Source of the DNA: Rosenbergiella metrosideri
Lineage (GTDB): Bacteria > Pseudomonadota > Gammaproteobacteria > Enterobacterales > Enterobacteriaceae
Direction of reading: 5' to 3'
Length of the DNA stretch: 64,000 nucleotides
Assembly (NCBI RefSeq): GCF_022602565.1
Contig: NZ_JALBCV010000017.1
Span: 1 to 64,000, forward strand
Below the pieces are notes generated by a model. The model saw nothing but the letters and a program-made list of their open reading frames with translations, was not told the DNA's origin and searched no databases. The translations under genes and the position numbers were made by a program. Shown piece after piece: positions 34,613 to 44,119 of the stretch. Position 1 is the first letter of the stretch. Each line of letters opens with the position of its first letter.

Positions 34613-35818
34613 TTAGTGTCGAACTGGCCAGTTTATCGCGGGAAGTTTACGCGGCAGAACGCCAGCAAATAGTTCACCTTGGAATGCTTTAACGCCTGCT
34701 AGACGTAGCCACGACCACTCTTCAACTTGCGTGATACCTGAAGCGATAACTTGGATTTCAAGCGATGAGCATATTTTAATAATAGATTGATTGATCGCTT
34801 GTTTTGGTCCATTTTTATGGACATCACGTAGTATATCACTGTCAACCATCACTAATTCTGGCTGAATACGGGTCAGTAGCAACAGTCCAGCCATGCCAGC
34901 ACCAAAATTGTCGATAGCAAGACGGATTCCAGCGCGCTTTAACTTCATTATCTCGGCGTTAAAGGTCTCATCTTCGTTCACAACGCTATCTTCATCAATT
35001 GAGATAACGATCTGTTGCGGTACAAAATCATTAGCTTCGATGGCGGTTAGGAGAAAATTCACTGCTTCAGGGTTTTTGACCAAGGTCATTGGCAGCAGTT
35101 TCAGTACCAATGTGTAGTCATTTAGACCTAAGCTTTTAGCCATTTCTAAAGCGGTCTGCTTGGACACGAGATCAACTTCATAAATCTCATCGCGTTGCAG
35201 GCCTGCGAAAAATTTCAGTGGTGACTGGCCATCCGCGGCCCGCATCTTAGCTTCATAGCTTAAAATTTTGCGACAGCTAGGGTTGATGACCGGTTGGAAA
35301 CCGAAGGTGTAGGGCAATCCCTCGCTATGCTCGGCGACCACCTCAGATTGTTCGTTCAGCTCGAACTGCCACTGCTCGCTTTCACTTAATTCAAGATAAC
35401 TGGCTTTATTTTCACACTCTACGAAGGTCTTAATAAATTGTAATGTCCGGTCATCGTAGGTGAGTTTAAATTTCGATGTGGCGCGAGCGAGCACCGCATC
35501 AAGCACAGCGGATTTTTCATAGTTTCGCAAATCGAATAATTCCATTCCGGTATTTCCGAAATGGCGTTCAACTGAGTAGTCGCGGAGTAATTCCGTCAAA
35601 GAGAAGTGTCGCGAGTCTTCACAAATTACGCGATAAATCGTCTCAACTTCCTCTTCGGGTCCTTCAAGCAATTGTAAAAAATGCTCACCATCAAACAATA
35701 ATATCCCTGTTACTGCAGTTTCAGCATTGCGTTGGTTAGCCTTTTCAATAAACTTTTTCACTTCAGGTTCTGAAGTATTTTTACCGATATGACTTCTATA
35801 GATGATGGTCGTAAGCAT
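34613..35818 (-). CDS. bluF: Blue-light sensor with BLUF and degenerate EAL domains (BluF/YcgF-like)
   Basis: A 401-residue cytoplasmic protein. The N-terminal BLUF domain keeps the flavin-site residues Tyr7, Asn31 and Gln49. A linker of about 80 residues leads to an EAL-type domain whose catalytic motifs are altered: YEAKMR in place of EAL-R, DNFGAG for DDFGTG, and ASGIT for the AEGVE motif. It therefore should not hydrolyse cyclic di-GMP. This matches E. coli BluF, which acts as a light-dependent antirepressor of BluR. It is adjacent to yfiRNB and divergent from ccmA. AGGA upstream of the ATG is a fair ribosome binding site. Confidence 0.9.
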   Translation of the reverse strand: MLTTIIYRSHIGKNTSEPEVKKFIEKANQRNAETAVTGILLFDGEHFLQLLEGPEEEVETIYRVICEDSRHFSLTELLRDYSVERHFGNTGMELFDLRNYEKSAVLDAVLARATSKFKLTYDDRTLQFIKTFVECENKASYLELSESEQWQFELNEQSEVVAEHSEGLPYTFGFQPVINPSCRKILSYEAKMRAADGQSPLKFFAGLQRDEIYEVDLVSKQTALEMAKSLGLNDYTLVLKLLPMTLVKNPEAVNFLLTAIEANDFVPQQIVISIDEDSVVNEDETFNAEIMKLKRAGIRLAIDNFGAGMAGLLLLTRIQPELVMVDSDILRDVHKNGPKQAINQSIIKICSSLEIQVIASGITQVEEWSWLRLAGVKAFQGELFAGVLPRKLPAINWPVRH

Positions 35819-36184
35819 TTATTATCCTAATGAAGGATGTTAATTAGTTAGCACTCTAACAAATTTTTTGCGAATAAGATAATGATCGGTAAAATTAATC
35901 AATAGCTTACCCATACAGAGTCTTATTCAACCTGATGTTGAGGCGCAAAAGTGTCTGCTCCAAACCGTAATTGTAGTGTGATTTTTTATCTTGCGCAAAA
36001 TGTGTGAAGTGAGTTTTCGCTAATGTATAAGATTGCGTAACAAATCTTTAAAATTGCCGGTTTTATCGCCAAAAAAACGTTTTTTTTAAACCTTTATGTA
36101 ACATTTGTCCTGAAACTAGATTCGGCAATCAGACGCCTTATGGTATAGTTTCGGCCATTATAATTGCCTATTACTGATTTAATC
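35819..36184. promoter_or_regulatory. Divergent bluF-ccmA regulatory region
   Basis: 366 bp with no gene. It contains a GTTAG-CACT-CTAAC inverted repeat at 35847-35860 close to the bluF start. An unusual palindrome of A7-CG-T7 is at 36071-36086, and a -10-like TATAGT at 36143-36148 precedes ccmA. The A/T palindrome should bend DNA. Confidence 0.5.
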
Positions 36185-36799
36185 ATGTTGCAAGCCCTCA
36201 ACCTCAGCTGTTACCGCGATGAACGTGTCTTGTTTAAAGAATTAACTTTTACGCTCTCTGCGGGTGAAATCATGCAGATAGAAGGGGAGAATGGCGTGGG
36301 AAAAACCACCTTACTGCGTTTATTGACGGGGTTGAGCCGGCCAGATGAAGGCTCTATCCTTTGGAATGAATGCTCCATTCTTAAACCCTGTGAAGGATGG
36401 CCGCAACAGATGATCTATTTGGCTCATCTCCCCGGTATTAAGCAGGTCTTGACGGCCTATGAAAATCTTTGTTTCTACCATCCTAATGCTACCCGTGAGG
36501 CTATCTATCAGGCCTTGGAAGAGGTCGAGTTAACCGGTTACGAAGACACGCCAGTGGCAAATTTCTCGGCAGGGCAACAACGGCGCGTGGCGCTGGCACG
36601 CTTATGGTTAACCGATGCGACACTTTGGATTCTTGATGAACCACTCACCGCCATCGATAAGTGGGGCGTAAAGAGGCTGAATGACAAATTTACCGAACAC
36701 TTGGCACAACATGGCATTATCGTGTTAACCACGCACCAAGACCTCCCCGAGTCGACTCAGCCGATCCGAAAACTTCGCTTAAGGGGAGAGGTAGAATAA
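36185..36799 (+). CDS. ccmA: Haem exporter ATP-binding protein CcmA
   Basis: A 204-residue ABC ATPase that drives release of holo-CcmE during cytochrome c maturation. Walker A is GENGVGKTT, the signature is FSAGQQRR and Walker B is LWILDEPL. I chose the ATG at 36185 (MLQALNLSC), which matches the family start; the longer TTG frame from 36164 is unlikely. No strong Shine-Dalgarno is visible. The gene heads the nine-gene ccm operon and shares its last base with the ccmB start codon region. Confidence 0.95.
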   Translation: MLQALNLSCYRDERVLFKELTFTLSAGEIMQIEGENGVGKTTLLRLLTGLSRPDEGSILWNECSILKPCEGWPQQMIYLAHLPGIKQVLTAYENLCFYHPNATREAIYQALEEVELTGYEDTPVANFSAGQQRRVALARLWLTDATLWILDEPLTAIDKWGVKRLNDKFTEHLAQHGIIVLTTHQDLPESTQPIRKLRLRGEVE

Positions 36800-37455
36800 T
36801 GCAACGTATTCTCTTACGTGAGCTTAAAATAGCTTTCCGTCATCGCGCTGAAGTGATTAATCCACTGTGGTTTTTTTTAATTATCGTAACGCTTTTCCCA
36901 TTAGGAATCGGTCCCGAGAGCACCTTGTTAGCTCGAATCGCACCAGGAATCGTATGGGTGGCAGCACTATTGGCCTCATTATTGGGGTTGGAGAGGATGT
37001 TTCGCGATGATTACCTCGATGGCTCGTTAGAACAATTGCTATTGCTGCCGATCCCCTTACCCATGGTGGTCTTAGCGAAGGTTTTTGCACATTGGCTGAC
37101 GAGTGGTCTCCCCCTGATAATCCTGTCGCCATTGGCCTCATTATTTTTGTCATTGAATTTTACCGGCTGGTGGGGGCTGGTACTCACCTTATTATTGGGG
37201 ACGATCACCTTCAGCTTCTTAGGCGCAATTGGCGTTGCCTTAACGGTGGGCCTACGGCGTGGCGGGGTATTACTGAGCCTTCTGGTCCTCCCTTTGGCGA
37301 TTCCTATTCTTATTTTTGCAAGCAGCGCAGTAGACGCTGCCAGTCAAGGTCTAGCGATTTCGGGCTATCTGGCTATTTTGGCCGCCATGTTGATAGTCAG
37401 TGTAGTATTAGCGCCTTTTGCGATTGCCGCGGCGTTACGGGTAAGTTTGCAGTAA
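36799..37455 (+). CDS. ccmB: Haem exporter permease CcmB
   Basis: A 218-residue inner-membrane protein with six hydrophobic segments and the family N-terminus RILLRELKIAFRHRAEVINPLWFF. It forms the ABC complex with CcmA and CcmC. Its start overlaps the ccmA stop by one base. Confidence 0.95.
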   Translation: MQRILLRELKIAFRHRAEVINPLWFFLIIVTLFPLGIGPESTLLARIAPGIVWVAALLASLLGLERMFRDDYLDGSLEQLLLLPIPLPMVVLAKVFAHWLTSGLPLIILSPLASLFLSLNFTGWWGLVLTLLLGTITFSFLGAIGVALTVGLRRGGVLLSLLVLPLAIPILIFASSAVDAASQGLAISGYLAILAAMLIVSVVLAPFAIAAALRVSLQ

Positions 37456-37486
37456 AAAATAACAAAATTATAAAGTGAGCATTGTT

Positions 37487-38227
37487 ATGTGGAAATGGTT
37501 ACATCTCTTGGCTAAACCCGAAAGACTGTATCGGCTTTGTGGCCAATGGTTGCCTTGGCTTGCCGTCGCCACGGCATGTACTCTTGGCCTAGGGTGGGGG
37601 TGGGGATTTGTCTTCGCACCGCCCGATTATCAGCAAGGTGAGAGCTATCGCATCATGTATATACATGTTCCTGCGGCGATGTGGTCAATGGGGATTTACG
37701 CGGCAATGGCCGTTAGCGCTTTCACTGGATTAGTTTGGCAGATGAAAATGTCGGACTTAGTGGCCAGAGCCATGGCTCCCATCGGTGCAGCCTTCACCTT
37801 AATCGCGCTCGTTACCGGCTCAGCTTGGGGAAAACCCATGTGGGGGACTTGGTGGATATGGGATGCTCGCCTCACATCAGAGCTTATTTTGCTGTTCCTC
37901 TATATGGGGATTATCGCCCTCTATCATGCCTTTGACGATCAAAGAGCTGCTGGCCGTGCTGCCAGTATCTTGATTTTAGTCGGTGTGGTGAACTTACCGA
38001 TCATCCACTATTCGGTACAGTGGTGGAACACCTTACACCAAGGCTCCTCTGGTCTATTGCAACAAGCTATCGCACCTGAAATGCGTACCCCTTTACGTTG
38101 GTCGATCTTAGGGTATTTACTTTTCTTTATCACCTTAACGTTAAGTCGATTACGTAATTTATTGCTGCACACTGAGCAACATCGGCCATGGGCGAGAGAG
38201 ATAGCCCAACAGGAGAGCAAAAAATGA
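37487..38227 (+). CDS. ccmC: Haem handling protein CcmC
   Basis: A 246-residue inner-membrane protein that loads haem onto CcmE. The tryptophan-rich haem-binding motif is WGKPMWGTWWIWDARLTSEL, and the flanking periplasmic histidines are in YIHVPAAMWS and IIHYSVQWWNTLH. The ATG at 37487 (MWKWLHLLAKP) matches E. coli CcmC (245 aa) better than the GTG at 37475. It is followed by ccmD with an ATGA overlap. Confidence 0.95.
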   Translation: MWKWLHLLAKPERLYRLCGQWLPWLAVATACTLGLGWGWGFVFAPPDYQQGESYRIMYIHVPAAMWSMGIYAAMAVSAFTGLVWQMKMSDLVARAMAPIGAAFTLIALVTGSAWGKPMWGTWWIWDARLTSELILLFLYMGIIALYHAFDDQRAAGRAASILILVGVVNLPIIHYSVQWWNTLHQGSSGLLQQAIAPEMRTPLRWSILGYLLFFITLTLSRLRNLLLHTEQHRPWAREIAQQESKK

Positions 38228-38448
38228 GTCCTGCATTTCATTCTTGGTCGCAATTTTTGGCGATGGGCGGATATGGCTTTTATGTATGGCTCTCGGTATG
38301 CGTAGCCTTGTTAGTCATGAGTGTTCTAGTGGGACACAGTGCTTATCAACGTCGTCACTTATTGACGGTGATCGTGACGAAGCAAGATCGTGAGCAGCGG
38401 ATTCTTGCTGCAAAAAAACGCAAGCAGAACGCGGGAGCTAAACCATGA
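38224..38448 (+). CDS. ccmD: Haem exporter small subunit CcmD
   Basis: A 74-residue single-pass protein (69 in E. coli). The typical N-terminus [18 protein letters not shown] leads into one membrane helix and a basic cytoplasmic tail ([19 protein letters not shown]). It joins CcmABC and helps release holo-CcmE. It overlaps both neighbours by four bases. Confidence 0.93.
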   Translation: MSPAFHSWSQFLAMGGYGFYVWLSVCVALLVMSVLVGHSAYQRRHLLTVIVTKQDREQRILAAKKRKQNAGAKP

Positions 38449-38924
38449 ATCTTCGTCGACGTAAGCGGTTAATGACGGTATTGGCCATCGTGATTGGGTT
38501 GGGGATGGCCACGGCGTTGGTGATGTATGCCTTACGGTCGAATATCGATCTCTTCTATACCCCGAGCGAAATTCTTAACGGTAAAGGGGATGATCATCAA
38601 ATCCCGGAGCCAGGACAACGTTTACGCGTTGGCGGGATGGTCATGCCCGGTAGCGTTAAGCGCGATCCGACTACCCTTGCGGTAAGTTTCAAATTATATG
38701 ATGCAAATGGGGTAGTGTCGGTTAGCTATATCGGGATCTTACCTGACCTGTTTCGTGAAGGGCAGGGGGTTGTCGCCCAAGGTGTCTTAGCGCCTAACCA
38801 TCTGATAAAAGCCGAGCAAGTGTTAGCGAAACATGATGAGAAATATACGCCACCGGAAATTGAGGATGCGATGAAGAAGAATCACCAACAAGCGGGTGTA
38901 GCCCAGGTGGGGAATAGCGAATGA
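38445..38924 (+). CDS. ccmE: Haem chaperone CcmE
   Basis: A 159-residue protein, the same length as E. coli CcmE, anchored by one N-terminal helix with a periplasmic OB-fold. The covalent haem-binding histidine lies in [12 protein letters not shown], together with the conserved Tyr. It receives haem from CcmC and passes it to CcmF/CcmH. Confidence 0.95.
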   Translation: MNLRRRKRLMTVLAIVIGLGMATALVMYALRSNIDLFYTPSEILNGKGDDHQIPEPGQRLRVGGMVMPGSVKRDPTTLAVSFKLYDANGVVSVSYIGILPDLFREGQGVVAQGVLAPNHLIKAEQVLAKHDEKYTPPEIEDAMKKNHQQAGVAQVGNSE

Positions 38925-40882
38925 TGCCTGAGATTGGGAGCTTCCTATTATGCTTAGCCACAGGGCTGTCGCTAGTGCTGAGTATCTGGCCACTCTGGGG
39001 GACAAGAACCCTTAATTTACGATTGATGGCATTAGCGCGTCCATTAAGTTATGCCCTGTTCTTGTGTATCGTCGGCGCATTCTTAATCTTGGTAAATGCC
39101 TTTGTTGAGAATGATTTTACCGTTGCGTATGTGGTCGAAAATTCGAATACATTACTGCCCGTCTGGTATCGAGTTGCAGCAACCTGGGGGGCTCACGAAG
39201 GTTCGCTATTACTGTGGTTATTGATGCTAAGTGGTTGGACCTTTGCCGTGGCCTGCTTTAGTCGAAAAATGCCACTGGATTCTGTGGCACGAGTACTGGC
39301 AGTGATGGGGATGATTAACCTCGGATTTTTGCTATTTCTGACCTTAACCTCTAACCCCTTTATCCGTACTTTACCCAACTACCCCGTCGATGGTGGCGAT
39401 CTTAATCCGATGCTGCAGGATATTGGGCTGATTTTCCATCCCCCGTTACTGTATATGGGCTATGTCGGGTTCTCAGTGGCCTTTGCCTTCGCTATTGCGT
39501 CGCTGATGACTGGGCGTCTTGATACCGCGTGGGCAAGATGGTCGCGGCCTTGGACCACCGCGGCATGGGTATTTTTAACTATCGGTATTGTCTTAGGCTC
39601 AGCGTGGGCCTACTACGAACTGGGCTGGGGCGGATGGTGGTTCTGGGATCCGGTCGAAAACGCCTCGCTAATGCCTTGGCTGGCCGGTACCGCGTTAATT
39701 CACTCCTTAGCGGTCACAGAAAAACGTGGCACCTTTAAATCTTGGACGGTGTTATTAGCGATTACCGCTTTTTCGTTAAGTCTATTAGGGACCTTCCTGG
39801 TTCGTTCTGGTGTGCTAGTGTCGGTGCACTCTTTTGCTTCCGACCCGACACGCGGGATGTTTATTCTGATTTTCCTTGTTATCGTCATCGGAAGCTCATT
39901 ATTACTGTATGCCTTAAAAGGCGGTAAAGTCCGTAGTCGTGTTGATAATCAATTCTGGTCTCGAGAGTCATTTTTACTCGGCAATAACGTTTTACTGATT
40001 GCCGCGATGTTAGTGGTGTTACTCGGTACGCTTCTGCCGCTGGTTCACAAGCAACTCGGGCTAGGTAGCATCTCGATTGGCGAGCCATTCTTTAACACTA
40101 TGTTTAGCTGGCTGATGGCTCCCTTTGCCTTATTCCTAGGGATAGGTCCGCTGGTGCGCTGGCGTCGTGATGAACCCCAAAAGTTAGTGAAGCGTTTAGT
40201 CTTGGCTATGCTGGTGACCTTGATAGCCGCGATAATCATTCCTTGGTGGTTGCAGGATCGTATTCAAGGGATGACGGTCGTCGGATTAGTGATGTCACTG
40301 TGGGTGGTTATCCTGACGATTATGGAATTACACGAGCGTGCCACTCACCGTCACCGTTTTTGGCAAGGGCTAACAAAGCTCTCTCGCAGCCATTGGGGCA
40401 TGGTATTAGGGCATCTTGGCGTGGCCGTCACAGTGATAGGGATTGCCTTCAGTACCCAATACAGTGTCGAACGAGATGTTAGGATGAAAGCGGGTGACAG
40501 TGTCTCGATTCATGATTACCAATTTACTTTCCGCGGAGTGAAACCTCTGCAAGGGGCGAACTACAGCGGCGGCTCCGGGGTTATCGATGTGACGCATCAG
40601 GGTAAGACGGAGGCAGTGTTATATGCTGAAAAACGCTTCTATACGGCTGCGAGAACGATGATGACCGAAGCGGCGATCAGCGGAGGGGTGACGCGAGATC
40701 TTTACGCTGCGTTAGGTGAAGAGCTAGAGGATGGCTCTTGGGCCGTTCGTATCTACTATAAACCTTTCGTCCGGTGGATCTGGTTCGGTGGCGTCTTTAT
40801 GGCTATAGGGGGGATTTTCTGTATTGCAGACCCGCGCTATCGCTCTGCGAAAAAAGCCCAGAAAAAAGGTGAGAAATCATGA
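38921..40882 (+). CDS. ccmF: Cytochrome c haem lyase subunit CcmF
   Basis: A 653-residue membrane protein with about 15 helices. The WWD haem-handling motif is [20 protein letters not shown], and conserved histidines are in [11 protein letters not shown] and PLVHKQLG. It carries out haem ligation to apocytochrome with CcmH and CcmI. Two adjacent ATG codons (38921 and 38924) are possible starts, both overlapping ccmE. Confidence 0.96.
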   Translation: MMPEIGSFLLCLATGLSLVLSIWPLWGTRTLNLRLMALARPLSYALFLCIVGAFLILVNAFVENDFTVAYVVENSNTLLPVWYRVAATWGAHEGSLLLWLLMLSGWTFAVACFSRKMPLDSVARVLAVMGMINLGFLLFLTLTSNPFIRTLPNYPVDGGDLNPMLQDIGLIFHPPLLYMGYVGFSVAFAFAIASLMTGRLDTAWARWSRPWTTAAWVFLTIGIVLGSAWAYYELGWGGWWFWDPVENASLMPWLAGTALIHSLAVTEKRGTFKSWTVLLAITAFSLSLLGTFLVRSGVLVSVHSFASDPTRGMFILIFLVIVIGSSLLLYALKGGKVRSRVDNQFWSRESFLLGNNVLLIAAMLVVLLGTLLPLVHKQLGLGSISIGEPFFNTMFSWLMAPFALFLGIGPLVRWRRDEPQKLVKRLVLAMLVTLIAAIIIPWWLQDRIQGMTVVGLVMSLWVVILTIMELHERATHRHRFWQGLTKLSRSHWGMVLGHLGVAVTVIGIAFSTQYSVERDVRMKAGDSVSIHDYQFTFRGVKPLQGANYSGGSGVIDVTHQGKTEAVLYAEKRFYTAARTMMTEAAISGGVTRDLYAALGEELEDGSWAVRIYYKPFVRWIWFGGVFMAIGGIFCIADPRYRSAKKAQKKGEKS

Positions 40883-41436
40883 ATAAAAAAATCCTTTTTA
40901 TTCCCTTGGTCCTCTTCCTATTACTTGCCGCCGTGCTGCTTTGGCAATTAACCCGAAATGCACAGGGCGATGATCCGACGCGGCTTGAGTCTGCTCTAAT
41001 AGGTAAGCCTGTACCCACTTTTCGACTGGAGTCGCTGTTTGAACCGGGTAAACGCTTCGATCAACAGGTATTGATCGATGGAAAACCCTTACTGCTTAAC
41101 GTCTGGGCGACATGGTGTCCGACCTGCCGTGCTGAGCACCAATACTTGAACCATTTAGCCGAACAAGGCGTAAGAGTGGTAGGACTGAATTATAAAGATG
41201 ATCGGACTAAAGCTATTAACTGGTTGAATACCCTTGGTAATCCGTACTCGTTGAGCTTATACGATGGCGATGGAATGCTGGGGCTGGATCTCGGGGTATA
41301 TGGTGCCCCCGAGACCTTTTTGATCGATGGCCACGGCATTATTCGTTATCGCCATGCCGGCGATATGAATGAACGCGTCTGGCAGCAGGAAGTGAAGCCA
41401 TTGTGGGATAAATATTCACAGCAGGGGCCGCACTGA
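40879..41436 (+). CDS. ccmG: Thiol:disulfide interchange protein CcmG (DsbE)
   Basis: A 185-residue membrane-anchored thioredoxin-like protein. The active site is NVWATWCPTCRAEH, followed by the cis-proline loop VYGAPETFLIDGHG. It reduces the CXXCH disulfide of apocytochrome c in the periplasm, using electrons from DsbD. It overlaps ccmF by four bases. Confidence 0.95.
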   Translation: MNKKILFIPLVLFLLLAAVLLWQLTRNAQGDDPTRLESALIGKPVPTFRLESLFEPGKRFDQQVLIDGKPLLLNVWATWCPTCRAEHQYLNHLAEQGVRVVGLNYKDDRTKAINWLNTLGNPYSLSLYDGDGMLGLDLGVYGAPETFLIDGHGIIRYRHAGDMNERVWQQEVKPLWDKYSQQGPH

Positions 41437-41894
41437 TGTTTAGACAATGCTTAATAGCGCTCGCGGGTCTATTACTGACAACCACGGTTTGGGCGGCGAT
41501 CGATACTTACCACTTTTCATCGGTCGAACAGGAAGAGCAGTATCGAGAGTTGACTCAATCATTACGCTGTCCAAAGTGTCAGAACAATAGTATTGCCGAT
41601 TCTTCGGCGATGATTGCAGCCGATATGCGTGAAAAAGTCTATCAATTGATGGAGCAAGGGCAATCTCGCCAGCAAATTATCGATTATATGGTCGCCCGAT
41701 ACGGTAATTTCGTCACCTACGAGCCGCCCGTTACCCCTTCTACGCTTATCTTATGGTTAGGGCCTTTACTGTTTGTGATCGGTGGTGGTGTCGTCATCTT
41801 CCTGCGTGCCAAACGTCACCCCCAAGCTGCCAAGCTGTCGGGTGAAGAGCAACAGCGTTTAGCGAGAGTGATTGCCGAAAAGGAGCAACAGTGA
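41436..41894 (+). CDS. ccmH: Cytochrome c maturation protein CcmH (CcmL part)
   Basis: A 152-residue protein with a signal peptide, the redox motif LRCPKCQNNS and a C-terminal membrane anchor (LWLGPLLFVIGGGVVIFL). E. coli has this domain fused to CcmI in one polypeptide; here they are two genes, as in most other bacteria. It starts on the last base of ccmG. Confidence 0.94.
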   Translation: MFRQCLIALAGLLLTTTVWAAIDTYHFSSVEQEEQYRELTQSLRCPKCQNNSIADSSAMIAADMREKVYQLMEQGQSRQQIIDYMVARYGNFVTYEPPVTPSTLILWLGPLLFVIGGGVVIFLRAKRHPQAAKLSGEEQQRLARVIAEKEQQ

Positions 41895-43105
41895 TGGGAA
41901 GTTTATGGTTAGTGCTATTCGGGATATTGGCAGTAGCCTGTGTCGTGATCGCTGTTGCCCTTGGCCGGAAACCACGCGACTACGCACAGTTACGCGATGA
42001 ACTGAATACACTCTTTTACCAACAGCGGTTAAAAGAGATCGAAGAGGATGATGCGCAAGGGATCGTCACCGAAAAGTCGGAGCTGGTGACAGAATTACAG
42101 CATTCGTTATTAGCCGACTTACCTGAGAACACGACTCATACGGTACGATTAGGCAAGCCTTGGGTAATGCTACCGATTATTCTGGTAGTGATCGGCGTCT
42201 CGCTGGCAATGTATCTAAAAACCGGTGGGATAATGCAACAGATGGTGTTGAACCAAGTCGAGCAAGATTACCCGCAGCTTCGCGAAAGATTAATGAATCC
42301 ACGGGCTGAGCACCTCACCTTGGGTGAATTACAACAATTTTCCTTAGGATTGCGCGCTTCATTACAGAATGACCCTGATAATGTACAAGATTGGGCGATG
42401 TTGGGGCGTCTGGGAATGGTCCTGAATAACAGCCAGTTAGCCAGTCAAGCGTTCGAAAGGGCTTTACATTTGGCACCCGATGATGCGGGCTTAAAAAGCG
42501 ATTACGCTGAAGTATTAGTGCGTTCGCCTGATCCACAAGATAACCGTCAAGCCCAGCTCTTGTTACAAGATATGCTGACAAAACAGCCTCAGGATACGCG
42601 TCTACTGACGTTATTAGCGGCAGATTTCTTTGCGCAACAGAAATATTCTGACGCGATCCGCTATTGGCAGCAGTTGCTTCCTCAACTTGCGCCGGGTTCT
42701 GCTCAGCGGGATGCCGTAGAGAAGGGAATCGAACAGGCTAAAACTAATGCGGGTCTACAAACTAGCCAGCTAACCGTTAATATCGATTTAAGCACTTCTG
42801 CTAAAAGAATGTTACCGCAAAATGGTGTATTGTATATTTCTGTAACCGATGGTGTCTCACCTGTTCCTGTCGCGGTTAAACGCATTCCCTTAAGCCATTT
42901 TCCTTTGAGTTTGGTTCTGGATGACAGTAATGCAATGGTGCCTGAGCGGCTCCTTTCTGCTCAACATCAGTTACAAGTACGTGCACGAATTTCTCGCGAT
43001 GGTAGCGCCAAACCAGAAAAAGATGATTGGTTTGGCTTGAATTCAGTGACTCACTTTACCGGTAAACAGTCTCTGTCTGTCATCATTGATCAGCAAGAAC
43101 CTTAA
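41894..43105 (+). CDS. ccmI: Cytochrome c maturation TPR protein CcmI
   Basis: A 403-residue protein. Two N-terminal membrane helices flank a cytoplasmic loop (residues about 25-95), followed by periplasmic TPR repeats (VQDWAMLGRLGMVLNNSQLA, QAFERALHLAPDDAGL) and a C-terminal beta domain. It chaperones apocytochrome c to the ligation complex. The ATG at 41894 overlaps the ccmH stop as TGATG and is preferred to the GTG three bases earlier. It is the last gene of the operon. Confidence 0.92.
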   Translation: MGSLWLVLFGILAVACVVIAVALGRKPRDYAQLRDELNTLFYQQRLKEIEEDDAQGIVTEKSELVTELQHSLLADLPENTTHTVRLGKPWVMLPIILVVIGVSLAMYLKTGGIMQQMVLNQVEQDYPQLRERLMNPRAEHLTLGELQQFSLGLRASLQNDPDNVQDWAMLGRLGMVLNNSQLASQAFERALHLAPDDAGLKSDYAEVLVRSPDPQDNRQAQLLLQDMLTKQPQDTRLLTLLAADFFAQQKYSDAIRYWQQLLPQLAPGSAQRDAVEKGIEQAKTNAGLQTSQLTVNIDLSTSAKRMLPQNGVLYISVTDGVSPVPVAVKRIPLSHFPLSLVLDDSNAMVPERLLSAQHQLQVRARISRDGSAKPEKDDWFGLNSVTHFTGKQSLSVIIDQQEP

Positions 43106-43125
43106 AAATAATAACGGTGCGAAAC

Positions 43126-43905
43126 ATGGCAAATAACCTCTCTTACCGGCTTGCAGCATTAAGTCTAGCCACGCTAGTTTTAGCAGGATGTGCGAGTTCA
43201 AAACCTGATGAAAATCAGCAGACGTCACAACGTAGTGACCCGCTGCAAGGGTTTAACCGTAAGATGTTTAATTTTAACTATGATGTGCTGGATCCCTATA
43301 TTGTTCGTCCGGTCGCGGTAGCATGGCGGGATTATGTTCCCGTTCCAGCACGTACCGGAATTAGTAATGTGCTCGGCAACTTAGACGAGCCTTCGTCGAT
43401 GGTGAACTACCTACTGGAAGGGGACGTCGAACGGGCTGCCATTCACTTTACCCGGTTCTTCCTTAACTCGACCTTGGGTCTAGGGGGATTGATCGATGTG
43501 GCGGGTAAAGCCAATCCGCAACTCGCCCGCGAACATTCCCATGGCTTCGGTAGCACGCTGGGACATTATGGTGTGGGTTATGGTCCTTATGTGGAGCTAC
43601 CCGGCTACGGCAGTTTCACTGTCCGTCAAGACGGTGGTGACTATGTCGATAATCTTTACGCCCCCCTCAGCTGGTTAACAATTTGGTTATCAGCGGGTAA
43701 ATGGGTACTCGAAGGCGTCGAAACGCGTGCGCAGTTACTCGATTCTGATGGCATCTTACATCAGCAAAGCGATCCTTATGCCTTTATCCGTAATGCCTAC
43801 TTCCAGCGTTATGACTTCTTAGCCAATGGTGGCAAACTGAAGCCTGAAGATAATCCTAACGCACAAGCCATCCAAGGCGATTTAAAAGATATAGACTCAG
43901 AATAA
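43126..43905 (+). CDS. mlaA: Outer-membrane lipid asymmetry lipoprotein MlaA (VacJ)
   Basis: A 259-residue lipoprotein (lipobox LAGC) that removes misplaced phospholipids from the outer leaflet of the outer membrane and hands them to the MlaFEDB system through MlaC. Long stretches match E. coli MlaA: DPLQGFNRKMFNFNYDVLDP, RPVAVAWRDYVPVPAR, FGSTLGHYGVGYGPYVELPG and the end NPNAQAIQGDLKDIDSE. The ATG at 43126 gives a normal signal peptide; a GTG at 43117 is the alternative. A strong terminator follows. Confidence 0.96.
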   Translation: MANNLSYRLAALSLATLVLAGCASSKPDENQQTSQRSDPLQGFNRKMFNFNYDVLDPYIVRPVAVAWRDYVPVPARTGISNVLGNLDEPSSMVNYLLEGDVERAAIHFTRFFLNSTLGLGGLIDVAGKANPQLAREHSHGFGSTLGHYGVGYGPYVELPGYGSFTVRQDGGDYVDNLYAPLSWLTIWLSAGKWVLEGVETRAQLLDSDGILHQQSDPYAFIRNAYFQRYDFLANGGKLKPEDNPNAQAIQGDLKDIDSE

Positions 43906-43934
43906 TACAGCGGTCACGAGGCTGCGTTATTTCA

Positions 43935-43968
43935 AAAAACGCCCAGTAATGGGCGTTTTTCTTTTTTT
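43935..43968 (+). terminator. Terminator of mlaA
   Basis: An 11-bp stem (AAAAACGCCCA / TGGGCGTTTTT) with a GTAA loop is followed by a C and a further T-run. Confidence 0.95.
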
Positions 43969-44119
43969 AAGGGGATTTTTTTTGTTCGCGATTACAGCGA
44001 TTTGCAGGGTATAGGCGCGTACTAGGGTTGACTGTGTTAGAGAGCTAAGGTAAAAAAGCAGATTCACGCGCAGACAGTGACAGGCGCTGAATCAATTTCC
44101 CTTTCAGTAACGGTGCTTT

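Noticed and set aside
41436-43105. ccmH split in two as a frameshift of the E. coli fused gene
   Set aside because: Separate CcmH and CcmI genes with a TGATG overlap are the common arrangement outside E. coli; both proteins are complete.
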